64,000 nucleotides of DNA from Oegoconia quadripuncta (GCA_949316235.1 OX438749.1:16756414-16820413), one strand, 5' to 3'; positions 11,239 through 23,082 are shown, counted from the first letter of the stretch. Numbers and translations: made by a program. Notes: generated from the sequence alone by a model not told the origin.

Positions 11239-12480
11239 TCCCCTCTCCCCATCTTTAGAAGTAAAAGCAGGATGATTTTTTTGTTGTATCCCATCGTAAC
11301 TAACGTCAAAAATATTAGAAGTTACATTAAACAGTTTTTCTATTCAGGGAAGCATTTAAGAAATATCTATTCCTCTATGGAAATATTAAGCTTCAAAATG
11401 CAAATTTTTGTCAGAGTTAAGTGTCTAACTATTAGTTTTGGATAAGTGAAAAAATTCGGCAGTAGTGTATACTAGCTGGGGTCCTATTGAGAAAAGTGTG
11501 ATAACATTGCGTCAGGCAATGCCACTTGGGATGGCTGTTGTACAGGTCAAACTAAGCTGAAAAAGCCCGTTAGCCAATCTTGACTCCGCGACTTGCACAA
11601 TTCGCGCTTATAATACACCCTTGTTCCGCATGATTTAAGGCACCTGCATCTTATTAGTTCCAGGCACGCTTGAGTAGCCATGGCACTTTGAGTCCGAAGT
11701 GGCAACCAGATGTCATTTTGTTACTTCCAGCCAAATTCAGAAGGGCGAGGTGTGTTTTGGTGTTTCACAAGACATTGCCCTCAAACGTGCACGCCCTGGA
11801 AAACTTTGAAGTTCCCTCCAACACTTTTGAATATCCTTTTGAAACCGCGTCCTTTTGAAATCTTTCTTTGGTCTATCTATCGCTTCCTCTTTTTCCTTCG
11901 ATTTTTCCCTCAATTATCTTTTTAATAAACATGTCGTGTCATATTAATTCAAGTTTCAAACGAAAGAAATCACGGGCGGATAGTAGTAATATTAGTATCT
12001 AACACAGATACTTAGCGGCAGTTCCAAGCAGTTCGTGTCGAGTTTTAAGAAATATCTACCGGGAAGAAGCAAGGACGGCAGAACGGAACGGAGAAAAGTC
12101 TCACGCATTACATTCGAACAAACGATAAATTAGCTCCAACCACATGTAAGATGTCTCACTGAGTTCGCTTCTTCAAATGGCCATCTGCCAGGAAAAGTTG
12201 GCGCGTCCCAGGGTATTTCGGGATGTGTCGGTAGAGTGATTAATTATTTCGCAAACTTTCCAGCGAGCGATGGTTACCTATATAAAAATTGTTTTTTAAC
12301 ATCGATTAACTTATCTAAACGACTAGTAATAATGTTTAACTCCGGACGAAAAAAAAAGGTAATTAAATGAAATGTTTATTAGAACCAGGTAAAAAAGGAT
12401 ATTCATAATTTAGTTACCTACCTACGTTCTTTGGGTTGGGCCTCTTCAGGGCTATAGTGGGATGTAGTGTACATCCACTA
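11239..12480. other. No gene recognised
   Basis: Open frames at 11,140-11,445 (which runs out of the repeat), 11,670-11,858 and 11,710-11,925 have no recognisable domain. No repeat identified with confidence. Confidence 0.3.
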
Positions 12481-13014
12481 TCTAACTAGTATATACTGTA
12501 TGAATTTTTTTACCCTAGAAAAAAAATTGGGCATATTAGGAAGTGAAATAGAAGGTATTGGCATGGGTAGTTTAATTTTTTTTTTCAAAACTATCATAGA
12601 TTAAAGCGTCAATTATGTCGTTTAACGGTCGCTTTTGTCACTTATTTACATCATTATATTAAATGAATAAAGAAAAATTGGAGAAAATATGAGTTACAAA
12701 TAAATTTCGCATGATAGGCACCCTAAGAATTACGCCAGTCGAATATAAATCACTGACGGTCCGCACATTTATGAAAAAATCAAAATTAACTACCAAATCA
12801 AAATCAAAAAAATCAGAAATGGTTATTTGCGTTTACAATCCGTATGCTAAGCACACAGTGGTTGGAGGACACCTATTAAGCATTTTGCAAAATACTTGTA
12901 CCAGATGGACCCTACTACTAGATAATACCTATGCCAATAACTTCTATTTCACTTACCTATTATGCCCTATTTTTTTCCTTCCGTTAAAAAAACTCACCTG
13001 TATAGTCTAACTAT
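12481..13014. mobile_element. Foldback/MITE element with about 85-bp inverted arms
   Basis: Left arm about 12,487-12,571 (GAATTTTTTTACCCTAG, GGGCATATTAGGAAGTGAAA, AGGTATTGGCATGGG) is the inverse of the right arm about 12,922-13,010 (ACCTATGCCAATAACTTCTA, TTTCACTTACCTATTATGCC). A 99-codon frame runs through the interior and right arm but shows no transposase motif. A shorter relative of the interior and right arm is at 49,500-49,700. Confidence 0.65.
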
Positions 13015-13097
13015 TATAATGCCAAAAAAATTCATAGGAAACAAAATTATCACTTGGAACTGTCACTTTTCAAATTTACAGCTCATCCATCATCATC

Positions 13098-13340
13098 ATC
13101 ATCAAAAGCCTTACACATCTATACTGTAGAGGAACAGCCTCCTCTCAGTGGGAGAGGGTATGAGCCATAATTGACTCATTGCGGATTGGTGAATTTGTAT
13201 CAGGTTAGTGACCACCTGACAATCTGTTTTAAACCGCCTCTGTAGACTTGGCTTAACGACTGCGCCTTCAACTGAAAACAACCGAGGCGGACTATTTAAG
13301 CACTGAAACACTCTTGTTAAATTGACAATTATGGTCACCC
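13098..13340. repeat. Dispersed repeat family M
   Basis: Contains CCTCCTCTCAGTGGGAGAGG, TTGCGGATTGGTGAATTTG, GACCACCTGACAATCTG and ACTGCGCCTTCAACTGAAAA. Related segments: 15,038-15,245, 37,655-37,750, 43,115-43,330 and 50,925-51,005. Preceded by an ATC microsatellite at about 13,088-13,103. Confidence 0.5.
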
Positions 13341-13961
13341 ATTCAAGGACTGATCGCACCAGACATTGCTTAACTTCGTTAATCGAAAACATACCTACCT
13401 CTCATTCACACCGCTATCATGCCCTAAGAAGAATGAGTAAGAAAGGTTTATTTATTAGGCTTTTATTATTAAATTACAAGATTTTTTTTAGTAGTTCGGC
13501 CAATGCCTTTTTTGGGCTCATTTCTAATATGGACAGGCAAATTATTAAGCAGGTAAGGTAGGTACTCGTTTTCTAAGCGTTCTTTCACCATAATAATTAT
13601 CTACTCGGGGGTTAGGTAACTCTTTTCCCCAAATCTAAGAAGATATTAAACAATATTTAGTTTCATAAAAATTTGCGAGAAGTCAGATATCTATATCTCT
13701 AAAGAGAATATGAACGTCTGGTCTCCACGACCCAAGTTTTACTAAATAACATTAATGAATAAATTCTCTTTTCTTTTATTTTTTTATTGTCAAAACAGCT
13801 TCTATATTTTCACTTATCAGGTGAAAGTGAGTCAAAGTACCTAATCTGCTAAGGCACTGTCTGTAAATTACAATCTAACTAAAACTACAGACTAAAATTA
13901 CAGTCGGTATTATTTACAGTAATTCAGTGGGGCGGATTCAAACCACGCCAGCTTGAATTAA

Positions 13962-14385
13962 AATCAAAATCAAAAATGTTTTATTCCGTAAGTTATAAGA
14001 ATAACATTTGAAATCGTCACGACATACAGTCGCTCATTCACTAGGCAGTCTCCCCAGAGAAGAACGAGCAAGAAACTCCGGGGTTGCTCTTTTTAAATAA
14101 GTTAATACAAATATAATTTGAAATAATTGTAAAATGTATGATTTGACAAAGAAAAATAAGAATAAAATGTACTGGATATTGCCGAGCGGTTCATGTCCAC
14201 GCATTCTTATCATCCAGGTAGTCAGAAATTTGGCGCATAGTTTTCGTTTAATGGTTGTTTTAAATTTATTTAAAGGCAAATTTTGAATGTCTACCGGAAC
14301 CTTATTATAAAAGCGTATACATTGTCCCTTGAATGACTTAGTGGCTTTGTGTAAGCGACTGCTATGAACAGCAAGTTTCTTTTTA
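13962..14385 (-). mobile_element. LINE 3' end (CR1/Jockey-like), antisense copy 2
   Basis: Near-identical layout to 3,225-3,669: TTATAAGAATAACATTTGAA, CAGTCTCCCCAGAGAAGAAC, ATTGCCGAGCGGTTCATGTC and ATTTAAAGGCAAATTTTGAA. The - strand trace NKFKTTIKRKLCAK is the LINE ORF2 C-terminus. Confidence 0.6.
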
Positions 14386-14840
14386 TATCTTATATTAACA
14401 TTGTGTATTTTACAATGCAGATTCTTTCTTACGTACCTACAATAAGTTTTCGTAAAAATATTGCGATGCCAAAGTTAATATCTTGATTTCCTGAAATTTA
14501 TTCCTCAGAGATACTCGGGAATTGAAGTCTGGTCAAATTATAACTGGGCTACAATGACTATAAACACATATGCATACATATTGCCGGAATGTATTGATCA
14601 CAACATGGCCTTAATTACGGCCTAAAGCTATTTAATCGAAATTAATACTAATATTTTGAGATGTAATCTGCATTGCTAAATAGCGTACAGGATTGTTTAG
14701 TTTCTAATCAAGGGAGGTTATAAGCTAACGTCATCATCGTTTAAGTTATGAAATTCAGGATGAATAGGCAAATGCCTGTTAAATACTTGGATGGAGTGCT
14801 TCATCGGCTTCCACATCATTTTTCCACCATTAAACAGTCT

Positions 14841-14970
14841 TTTTTTTTATGCACAACGGGTTTGTACTTGACCTCAATCACACCTGATGTTAAGTGAAGA
14901 TGAAGTCGAAGGTGGAAGCGTACTGACCCGGAAACCCCAATACGTTTGGGGGGCTGGCTATCTTACCTCT
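14841..14970 (-). mobile_element. SINE family C, 3' part, antisense
   Basis: T-run, then ATGCACAACGGGTTTGTACT, GACCTCAATCACACCTGATG and CGTACTGACCCGGAAACCCC. Equivalent to the 3' half of the copy at 47,142-47,474. Confidence 0.7.
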
Positions 14971-15037
14971 TAGTCTGTCTTGATTCCATTTAACTTTTAC
15001 TGCTACATAACTACACACACACAAATAAACAACTTTA

Positions 15038-15245
15038 AGTCCCCACTGCTGGGGTACAACCTCTTTCTAGAAGAAGAGGCCAGAAACCACCACGCAGGCC
15101 CATTGCAGATTGGTGGACTTATGTTCTGACTAGTCGCCACCTGACAGTCACTGTTTGTAAGGTGTCCTATAAATCACCGATGCCTTCAATTAAAAACCGA
15201 GATCGAGTATTTAACGTGCCCTCCGAAACACGGAAATACTACTAG
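15038..15245. repeat. Dispersed repeat family M, copy 2
   Basis: CCCACTGCTGGGGTACAACC, GAAGAAGAGGCCAGAAACCA, GCCCATTGCAGATTGGTGGA and ATCACCGATGCCTTCAATTA follow the same order as 13,098-13,340. Confidence 0.45.
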
Positions 15246-16890
15246 GCGTGGGGAGGCATTCCACCCATATGTAGTTAAAATACCGAACATTGCACTAAAC
15301 GGTTCGACTCTTTATTCATAAATTGAACAACCAAGGCATGGAACTCCCTTACTAACTACACCAGACATTGCATAATTTTATTAAATGATAACGAATAACC
15401 CCCTACATAAATCCCCTATGGGTTCCATGAATTATCTTTCTTCTTTTCTACCTTTTGTGTTGACGAGAGCACAGGTAGAAAAACTCGAACTTGGAGTTAC
15501 TTATCGCAGTCTCTTATCTTGTCTTGTTGTTTTGTGGCTTGTCGTGTATGTTAAAGTAGTATATGTCCTTCTTCAGGTCCCAGGCGCCATCTCTACCTTT
15601 CATTACGGTCAGCTAAGAGGTTTAGTAGTGAAAAGTTAACAAACAGACTAGCAAGCGACCCACCCAGGCCTCGCACGAGTGCAATTTAAAGCCAGATTTA
15701 ACTAATATGTGTAATAAGATAAGGACTGAAGCTATATCGATGAAACTTAAATCTTGTTACTTGTTTTATTTTGTTGCGCGTAATTTTAAATCTGTGATAT
15801 TTCATTTAAATAGAATACCATTTTTGATCTACATTGTGGCCAATGTAACTAATACCTACCTACATTTAATTGCTTAAGGGTTACATTATATTTTTGTCAA
15901 AATAGCTTCACAAATAACCCATTATTTTTTTATGGTTGTAAAAGATAGACATAAATCATTGCAGACTATGCTGTCATCCTTTTAAGATAAACAATTCCGT
16001 GGGAAATTATTATGCTGTATCTTATTAGGTTTAAATAGCAATATAAGCCCAAGAACATATTTTTACGACTTGATTACAAAACATCGACTAAGCGTCCAAA
16101 TAGACATACATATAGATTAGAAATAGAGATTAGAGATAGTGTGGATGAATGTTCCAATGGCTCTGAAAGAAAATTATTTCATTCCGCAATCCATTTCGTA
16201 ACTCGGTGGCCTGTGAATACATTAAATAAATATCATTAACTCCAGTCTCTCTGTCAGAGCCCGAGGTGCAAACACAAAAATGTGTAACGCAGAACAAATA
16301 ATAAAATACGGCGGCGTCATCAGAAAAGCGTTATCTCCGATATTTAAATTTTTAGTGAGTCGCCCCATCTCGTGGTAATGAAGCATAATTTCCCGACGGA
16401 CTATCCCTGGCTCAGGCCCCGGTATGTAAAATGAACGAGCTTTTGTAGCGTTGAGTTTTCTCCAGAATTTTTAGTACGATAAAGGATATTTTGTTCCTGT
16501 ATTTAGCTGCAAAAAGACCCGCCTTCTGTTCTATAAATAGGGTTGTCAGTTGTATCCCCAAACTATAATTTCATGTAATTTATTACTTATCAATATTAAC
16601 AAAAGCAATGTCTTGGCTTAGAGACTGACTATCCCGGAGATCATAATACCATAAGAACTCCTGTAACAAATTCTAAAAAAAAATTATCAATGACTTCTTT
16701 ACATTTTTTAAAAATTTCTCTGAAGGTTAATGTCACGCTTCAACAAACTATTTTTAGAAAATATAGAGTAGTTATTGGCAAATTTTTTACAAAATAGTTT
16801 TAGGAGATATTGGTTTCGTCTGCGTCGTAATGTAGTTCACAATTGTAACTTTAATTTAATATCATAAGCTTTGTAACTAAATAATACTAT
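15246..16890. other. No gene recognised
   Basis: AT-rich. The 84-codon frame at 15,385-15,639 is a possible small exon but has no splice support or domain. Nothing else recognised. Confidence 0.3.
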
Positions 16891-17815
16891 CCCTATAGCC
16901 ATAAATTGGAGTGATAACTGTAACACTGTAACCGTGTCGACGAGATGATTGCGATATTTTATGAACTGTTCAGGTATGTCATTGAGCAATATGTTCCCAA
17001 ACATGCACCCAGGAAAACTAGATACCCTTTATGGTTTATGGTGCCATTAATAAAAATTTTCTCTGAGAAGAATAAAACGAGGAAACGGTATTTAAAGTAC
17101 AAAAATCCTCGCGATGGGTGCGAGTATAAAATCCTTCGAGAACGCTGTCATAAGTTATACGATAAATGCAATAGCGAGTACAAATTGAGCATAGAGTCTA
17201 ACATAAAGGAGAACCCGAGGGCTTTCTGGAGTTTTATAAAGAGAAAGCAAAGGGGTAAGTCCACTTTTCCATCTACCATGTTCCGAGGTGGTGACACGGC
17301 GAAAAATGGCCCTCAGATAACTGAACTCTTTGCTAAACATTTTTTCTCCGTTTTTTCTAAGGATTCAATCTGACTGTCTGCAATATTGACCGATAGCTTG
17401 GATGGACTTGGATAGCAATGAGACCTGGTGCAAGGAAAATGGTATGCTTCTCAACATGTTAAGTTCACCAGGAAATCAGTACCACTGGCTTCCGTCTATA
17501 GACTTGACGGTAGAATTTTACAGGAGGTAAGTGAGATTCGGGATCTGGGTGTCATTTTAGATACAAAACTAGTTTACTGCCCATATCAATGCAATTGTGC
17601 AAAACTCGGCGAAATTGCTTGGCTTCTTGAAACGAAGTGCTAAAGGGTTTTCAGTACAAACAAAAATTATGCTATTCAATGCATTGGTACGTAGTAATCT
17701 TGAATTTGCCTCTGTAGTCTGGAACCCTCAATATCGTGTACATTCTCAATGCATTGAAACCAGCGTTCGTTTACTAGACACTTAACATATTATGTGTCCG
17801 GGGTTGCACACAGGG
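16890..17815 (+). pseudogene. Jockey-like LINE ORF2, left part (interrupted)
   Basis: Remnant of a non-LTR retrotransposon polyprotein. 16,945-17,373 (142 residues) matches the linker between endonuclease and RT, with KNPRDGCEYKILRERCHKLY and NPRAFWSFIKRKQRG. The RT palm is absent: after the stop near 17,373 the text resumes at the RT C-terminal part, with NETWCKENGMLL, EVSEIRDLGVILDTKL, NSAKLLGFLKRSAKGFS and NLEFASVVWNPQY. At least two frame changes and one in-frame stop are present. The + strand copy breaks off at 17,815, where the BEL/Pao LTR starts, and continues at 24,063. No endonuclease domain is seen upstream. Family assignment (Jockey group) is from motif wording and is fairly secure; the exact clade is not. 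Confidence 0.8.
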
Positions 17816-17956
17816 TGTACGGTTTTAGTTTTTAACACCAAATAAACACCTTTACTTTAGTCTTTAACACTTTATTTTATTATAAAGAAAACTGACACGA
17901 TCCGTATCTAACTGGCTGGCCGGTGTTGCTAGCGAATATTTTTTGTGTATTAAACA
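17816..17956 (-). repeat. 3' LTR of BEL/Pao element
   Basis: 141 bp, identical to 23,917-24,057. In element orientation it starts TGTTTAATAC and ends CCGTACA. It contains TATAATAAAATAAAG, which could supply a TATA-like and/or AATAAA signal. No clear polypurine tract precedes it: the adjoining internal sequence is CTGTTGCCCTGGCAATT. Confidence 0.92.
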
Positions 17957-18354
17957 AATTGCCAGGGCAACAGAATTGCCTTCTAAATCAAAGTAATAAG
18001 GTAAGTCTTTACATTAATGACTAAACCTAAATTTTATACAAATTTTTGAAATACTTAACTAAATAAAGTGAGTGCTAGTGATTACACTTTTACAATAGCT
18101 TTCTAAACAAGTTCAAGTCGGCTAAAGGTTACATAATACTTATAGGACTATGGATATATAATATCAATAGTTCTTGGAACTTTTGATTTTATTTATTTGG
18201 AACTTGTCCTTACTTAATACAATATAATAACTAGCTTAATTAAGTGTAGGAAATTAATCTAAACAAAATATAATTCTACTTATTTTTAGAAATCTTTTTA
18301 AAAAAATTATAGTTAAAGAACTATAAGGTTTTATTTGTACCTGAATATTATTCA
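17957..18354 (-). other. BEL/Pao 3' untranslated segment
   Basis: About 400 bp between the pol stop and the 3' LTR. AT-rich, no open frame of note. AATTGCC occurs twice within 25 bp of the LTR edge as a short direct repeat; no polypurine tract is seen. Confidence 0.6.
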
Positions 18355-21105
18355 TCAATCATCATCGTAAAAGGGCAGCAACGACACTTTGTTGACAGCC
18401 ATACATTTCTCAGATTTGTTGGGAAGTCGCAATTTGACAACGCGAACCCTACCATCTTTACCGGGATATACTTCTGAAACTATGGCTAAAGGCCACGTCA
18501 GGGGGGACGTATTTTCATGTATAAGTACCAGTTGCCCCATTTCAATATTTTTACAGGACTGTCGCCATTTTGGTTTGCTTTGCAACTGATTTAAATAAGT
18601 TTTCTTCCAAGCATTCCAAAAATGCTGGACAGTTTGGGTAGTTAGTCTCCATAATCTTAACCGATTTGTAGGTATAGCTGTATAATCTATTTCTGGTACT
18701 GTATTTATTTGTCTACCAGTTAAGAAGTGCCCTGGCGTAAGGCACGAAAAATCGTGCCCATCTCTTGTAACGGGAGCTAATGGGCGCGAGTTTAGTACAC
18801 CTTCGATTTGAATCATGACCGTTTGAAATTCTTCATAAGTAAGGATCATTTTACCTATGACACGACGAAAATGATGCTTGGCGCTTTTGACTCCAGCCTC
18901 CCACAGGCCTCCCCAAGTTGGTGAATAGGCTGGGATGTATATAAACTCTACGCCTTTTTGTATTGTAAAATTAGTTATTTTAAAAATGCTATCTTTGTCT
19001 TTACACATTTTGTACAAGGCGTTCAACTGATTGTTACATCCCTTGAAGGTAGTAGCATTGTCACAATAGATTTTGTTAGGAAGACCTCTACGACTTATAA
19101 AGCGTTTTAGAGCCGCCAAGAAAGCCTCGCTCGTCAAGTCAGAGACTAGCTCCATATGAATTGCTTTCGTACAAAAACATATAAATAGAGACACATAGCC
19201 TTTACTTATTATAGATTTCCTGATACGGGACTGTTTGATGTCAAACGGCCCGCAGTAGTCTATGCCAACGACTTGAAATGGAGTAGCTTTGTTAACTCTA
19301 TCATGAGGAAGTGACCCCATGAGTTGTTGAGAAGCTTGTGCTTTTAATCTAAAACAACGCATACATTTATGCAACACTTTCTTTACTTGGCGTATACCAC
19401 CGACTATCCAATAATTCAAGGATAAGTTAAAGAATGTTGTCTTAGCACCTGCATGAAACAGATTTGTATTATGTTCATTATCAATGATAAGCTTTGTTAC
19501 ATTACAGTTATTTGGCAGCAAGAGAGGGTGGCGTTGATTATAGGGAATGTCAGCATTTTCAATCCTACCACCAACTCTCAATGCACCATTTCCATCTTCA
19601 AATAACGACAAACTCGAAAAAGAACATTCATTAGGCTTACCCTTGTGCAAACATTGAAATTCTTTGTGAAAGTGATTTTTCTGAATATATATAATAATTT
19701 TTAACATTGCATTACGTAAATCGGGTATAGAATGCATCCATTTAAATTTATTTGAGTCCCTAGTTTTACTCTTTTGAAAAGTTTTATTCTTACAGTTATT
19801 GTAGAACCGGTATATTATTGCAATTATACGTTGCAAGCGCAAAATATTTGAACATTTGCTGAAAATTGGTAGATCTCCAAGCTGATCCAAGGCACTGCAA
19901 CCCACAGCTGCACTCTCAGCAGCAGCTCCTGTTGAATCATCATTAGACTCTAGCTTTAAAGCTATTTGGCACTCTATGTTATCACACATAGAGTTTTGGC
20001 AGTGGACTGTAAATATATTATGTTTTAAAAATTCAGGGCCATGCCACCAGAGAGAAGCTGAGGCTAAGGTGCTTGGATCTGCTCCCCTAGATACTAAATC
20101 TGCAGGGTTATCTGCACCTGGTATATGATGCCAGGAATCCAGGGAAGTTAAATTATTAATTTCTAGGACTCTATTTTTTACAAAAATATCCTGCCTACTA
20201 TATTTTGCCTTTATCCAAGCTAAAGCTACCATAGAGTCTGTAAATAATACAATTTCATGGACATTCATTATTTCTTTAACTTTTGAAATTAGATTAGCAA
20301 GTAAGCAAGCACTAGAAATTTCTAGTTTGGGTATAGTTAATTTACGCTTGGCAGGAGCCACTCTTGACTTAGCACAGAGTAAGTTTATATGCGTTTCATT
20401 GTCATGGCAAGCTCTCAGATAGATGCAACACCCAAAGCCGGCCTGGGACGCATCACAGAATCCAATTAGCTGAATATTTTTAGCACCATTCATTTTTAGA
20501 TTTCGATTTACATGCATAGGTTTCATTTCTGAGAGTTTGTCATAAAAGGCATTCCAATCAAGTAAAAAATCATTCGGTAAAATATCATCCCAACCCATTT
20601 TTAATTGCCACAACATTTGGAGGAACAGCTTGCCCTTTAACACAATAGGCGCAATCATACCCAGTGGATCGAACATGCTACCGATACAACTTAGGACACT
20701 TCTTTTGGTCCACTGGGCCTTTTCTCTAACATTTGAAAAGCTTATTTTAAATTTGTCATTTTTAACATTGTAGGAGACACCGAGAGCTTTTAGTATGACA
20801 TCTTCTCCTCGCAAGTCTACATCTTCAAAATGCTGCTTATTTAAAGGAATATCATGCAATAGATTTGGATGGTTGGCAGCCCATTTATGCAACTCGAAGC
20901 TCCCTTTGTTAAGTAATTTAATAGTTTGATCTCTTACCTGTAAGGCAAGTTGAAGAGTGGACGCAGAGCCAGATAAAATATCATCTACATACGTATTTTC
21001 TCTCAATACCCGCGCTGCTAAAGGGTATTCCTCCTCATACAGGTCTGCCAACATCTTCAAGCACCTCGTGGCTAAGTAACTGGAACTTTTCAGTCCATAT
21101 GTCAC
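18355..21105 (-). CDS. BEL/Pao pol: RT C-half, RNase H, integrase
   Basis: 916 codons, the downstream part of the element's polyprotein; the true start is upstream in another frame. RT motif C is at residues 39-42 (YVDD). RNase H follows, with GFCDASQAGFG, LFTDSMVALAWI and HIPGADNPADLVSRG carrying its acidic residues. The integrase has the HHCC zinc region (H..FHAG...KCMRCFRL) and a DDE core with IDYCGPF, IYCDNATTFKG and the glutamate in WGGLWEAGVKSAKHH. The last 100 or so residues match the DUF5641 region common in BEL/Pao pol. The protein would copy element RNA and insert the cDNA. It overlaps the next open frame by 4 nt, but the RT domain is cut in two by a one-base frame break around 21,110, so this copy should not be functional as read. 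Confidence 0.93.
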   Translation of the reverse strand: MTYGLKSSSYLATRCLKMLADLYEEEYPLAARVLRENTYVDDILSGSASTLQLALQVRDQTIKLLNKGSFELHKWAANHPNLLHDIPLNKQHFEDVDLRGEDVILKALGVSYNVKNDKFKISFSNVREKAQWTKRSVLSCIGSMFDPLGMIAPIVLKGKLFLQMLWQLKMGWDDILPNDFLLDWNAFYDKLSEMKPMHVNRNLKMNGAKNIQLIGFCDASQAGFGCCIYLRACHDNETHINLLCAKSRVAPAKRKLTIPKLEISSACLLANLISKVKEIMNVHEIVLFTDSMVALAWIKAKYSRQDIFVKNRVLEINNLTSLDSWHHIPGADNPADLVSRGADPSTLASASLWWHGPEFLKHNIFTVHCQNSMCDNIECQIALKLESNDDSTGAAAESAAVGCSALDQLGDLPIFSKCSNILRLQRIIAIIYRFYNNCKNKTFQKSKTRDSNKFKWMHSIPDLRNAMLKIIIYIQKNHFHKEFQCLHKGKPNECSFSSLSLFEDGNGALRVGGRIENADIPYNQRHPLLLPNNCNVTKLIIDNEHNTNLFHAGAKTTFFNLSLNYWIVGGIRQVKKVLHKCMRCFRLKAQASQQLMGSLPHDRVNKATPFQVVGIDYCGPFDIKQSRIRKSIISKGYVSLFICFCTKAIHMELVSDLTSEAFLAALKRFISRRGLPNKIYCDNATTFKGCNNQLNALYKMCKDKDSIFKITNFTIQKGVEFIYIPAYSPTWGGLWEAGVKSAKHHFRRVIGKMILTYEEFQTVMIQIEGVLNSRPLAPVTRDGHDFSCLTPGHFLTGRQINTVPEIDYTAIPTNRLRLWRLTTQTVQHFWNAWKKTYLNQLQSKPKWRQSCKNIEMGQLVLIHENTSPLTWPLAIVSEVYPGKDGRVRVVKLRLPNKSEKCMAVNKVSLLPFYDDD

Positions 21106-23021
21106 CGTGCCCAGCTGTAAACACTTTCAGTCAGTTTTTCTTTCCATAGAATATTCTGAAGATGCCTTTGTGAAGGCTCTAATAATATGTTCCTGAACAT
21201 ATTTTTAATGTCAGTAATAAATACATACTCATATGTTCTGAATTTTAACAGTATGTCAAAGAGATCTCTTTGATAGATTTTACCATTGTATAAAACATCA
21301 TTCAATGAGGTGTTGGCATTGGTTTTGGCACTCCCATCAAATACCGCTCTTACTTTTGTGGTCTTTTTATCTAAGCGCACCACTGCATGATGGGACAAGA
21401 AATATAAGGACTCAAATGGGATATCGTTATTATTTATATTGTACACCTTCGCGTGACCCATGTCTATGTAATCCTTTATGAAATTTGAATATTGACACAA
21501 CAGAGTTTGATCTTTTGCCAATCTTTTATGAAGCTGCTCTAGCCTTTGATAAGCGATAGAAAATGAATTGCCTAATTTCAAAGACTCAATGGGTTGTACA
21601 AGAGGTAACTGTACTTGAAACTTACCATTGATTAGAGTCGTTGACGCCTTATATACAGCTTCACATATTTCCTCTTCAGTTGGAGAGGTGTCATCTCTCA
21701 ATTCATTAAGAGACCCCTTGGGAGCAACCAGTGGCATCGTTTCTGTCTCCCAAAATCTCTCTACCAATTGTGACAGAGAGTTTTGCTCGCTTGTTGAGCA
21801 TTTTAGAGACACAGCACAAGTGTTAGTAACATTCATACATGCATTGTTAATTTTCCCTGACACCAGCCATCCAAATCTAGTATTCATTAGCATAGGTCCA
21901 TTTTCAATTTTAAATTGTCCTGGAATAATACAATTAAGGAATATATCTGCAGAAAAAAGTATGTCAATTTCACCTGGGTTATTAAACCCATCATCGGCAA
22001 GCACTATGCCTGCAGGCAAAGCGCTTCCGATAACAACATGCTGCTGTGGCAAAGGGCAGGTTATTCTATCCACAATGGAACATAACACATTTTCATTGTA
22101 TGAATTGTCTAAATTACTAATTTTAATAATAGCCGCCTGCTGTACCGCACTGTTCTTTTGCCCCAATGTTATAATACTCAAGTCTTTTTTAAAGACATTT
22201 ATATTTAACTTGTTTACCAAGCTTCGTGAAATGAAAGATGACTGACTGCCTGTGTCCAGGAGACCTCGTGCGATTATGTAAGTACCATTTTTACACAAAA
22301 CTTTTATTTTAATTGTTGGCAATAGAACAGTGCTATTATATAAGCTGCTGTGCATACTAGCATTAACATTAGAGGTAATGTCAATATTATTTGACATTTG
22401 TTTGCTCTCCTCCATGTGAAGGAGTGTGTTGTGCTCCCTAGATTTACATTGTGCACATTTAATTTTAATTTTACACTTGTTTATATGCTTGTTCATACAT
22501 ATCATGCAGAAATTATTAGCCTTTACAAAGTCAGTTCTGTCATTTATTGAGAGCAATTTAAATTTTGGACAAGCAAACAGCTTATGATTATCATCTTGGC
22601 AATATGAGCACTTAATTAACTTTTGTTTCATAACAATATTGGGCAGTGACACTTGCATTTTATCAACAGTCTTTTTGACTGAAATTTGCTTTTGACTTTC
22701 TTCGAAGCTAGAAGCACGATTTTCTATGAATGTTAGCAAACCTGATACTGTAGGAAGTTTACCTTTCTCGCGTTCCATGTGGTACTGTCTCGCAGTAAAT
22801 TGGTCAAGCTTACGCATCAATATAGGCAACAGGAGCATATCCCATGCGTCTGTTTGTTGATCCATGTTTTTTAAGGCACCAAGATGTTGACGCACATGAG
22901 AAACAAAATCACGTAGGTTTGCAGCAGTCCCTTTGCTTATGTTTGGGAAGTCCAAGATTTGATTCACATGACTTGTTATTAGCACAGATGGATTGTCATA
23001 CCGATCATTCAAAAGCTTCAT
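21102..23021 (-). CDS. BEL/Pao gag C-part, protease and RT N-half
   Basis: 639 codons starting at an internal Met; the frame is open upstream to about 23,090 without an ATG. Residues 1-130 are the gag core (DUF1759-like, with LLNDRYDNP). Zinc-knuckle residues are around 138-151 (CSYCQDDNHKLFAC), followed by CMICMNKHINKCKIKIKC. The aspartic protease motif LLDTGSQSSFISRSL is at about 254-268, in a DUF1758/A17-type setting. The RT N-half has VRAVFDGSAKTNANTSLND and motif A FITDIKNMFRNI near residue 603. The frame stops 40 residues later, before motif C. It would be made as one polyprotein with the downstream frame in an intact relative. Confidence 0.93.
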   Translation of the reverse strand: MKLLNDRYDNPSVLITSHVNQILDFPNISKGTAANLRDFVSHVRQHLGALKNMDQQTDAWDMLLLPILMRKLDQFTARQYHMEREKGKLPTVSGLLTFIENRASSFEESQKQISVKKTVDKMQVSLPNIVMKQKLIKCSYCQDDNHKLFACPKFKLLSINDRTDFVKANNFCMICMNKHINKCKIKIKCAQCKSREHNTLLHMEESKQMSNNIDITSNVNASMHSSLYNSTVLLPTIKIKVLCKNGTYIIARGLLDTGSQSSFISRSLVNKLNINVFKKDLSIITLGQKNSAVQQAAIIKISNLDNSYNENVLCSIVDRITCPLPQQHVVIGSALPAGIVLADDGFNNPGEIDILFSADIFLNCIIPGQFKIENGPMLMNTRFGWLVSGKINNACMNVTNTCAVSLKCSTSEQNSLSQLVERFWETETMPLVAPKGSLNELRDDTSPTEEEICEAVYKASTTLINGKFQVQLPLVQPIESLKLGNSFSIAYQRLEQLHKRLAKDQTLLCQYSNFIKDYIDMGHAKVYNINNNDIPFESLYFLSHHAVVRLDKKTTKVRAVFDGSAKTNANTSLNDVLYNGKIYQRDLFDILLKFRTYEYVFITDIKNMFRNILLEPSQRHLQNILWKEKLTESVYSWAR

Positions 23022-23082
23022 AGCTTCCGCATAGGAGCTATCACAAAGAGGCAGTCCCTCTATTAATGCTTCAGCTTCCTTT

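Noticed and set aside
12711..13010. 99-codon + strand open frame
   Set aside because: Lies across the interior and right arm of a foldback element; the related copy at 49.5 kb does not preserve the frame.
21628..22245. 205-codon + strand open frame
   Set aside because: It is the antisense shadow of the BEL/Pao gag-protease-RT frame; no known domain on this strand.
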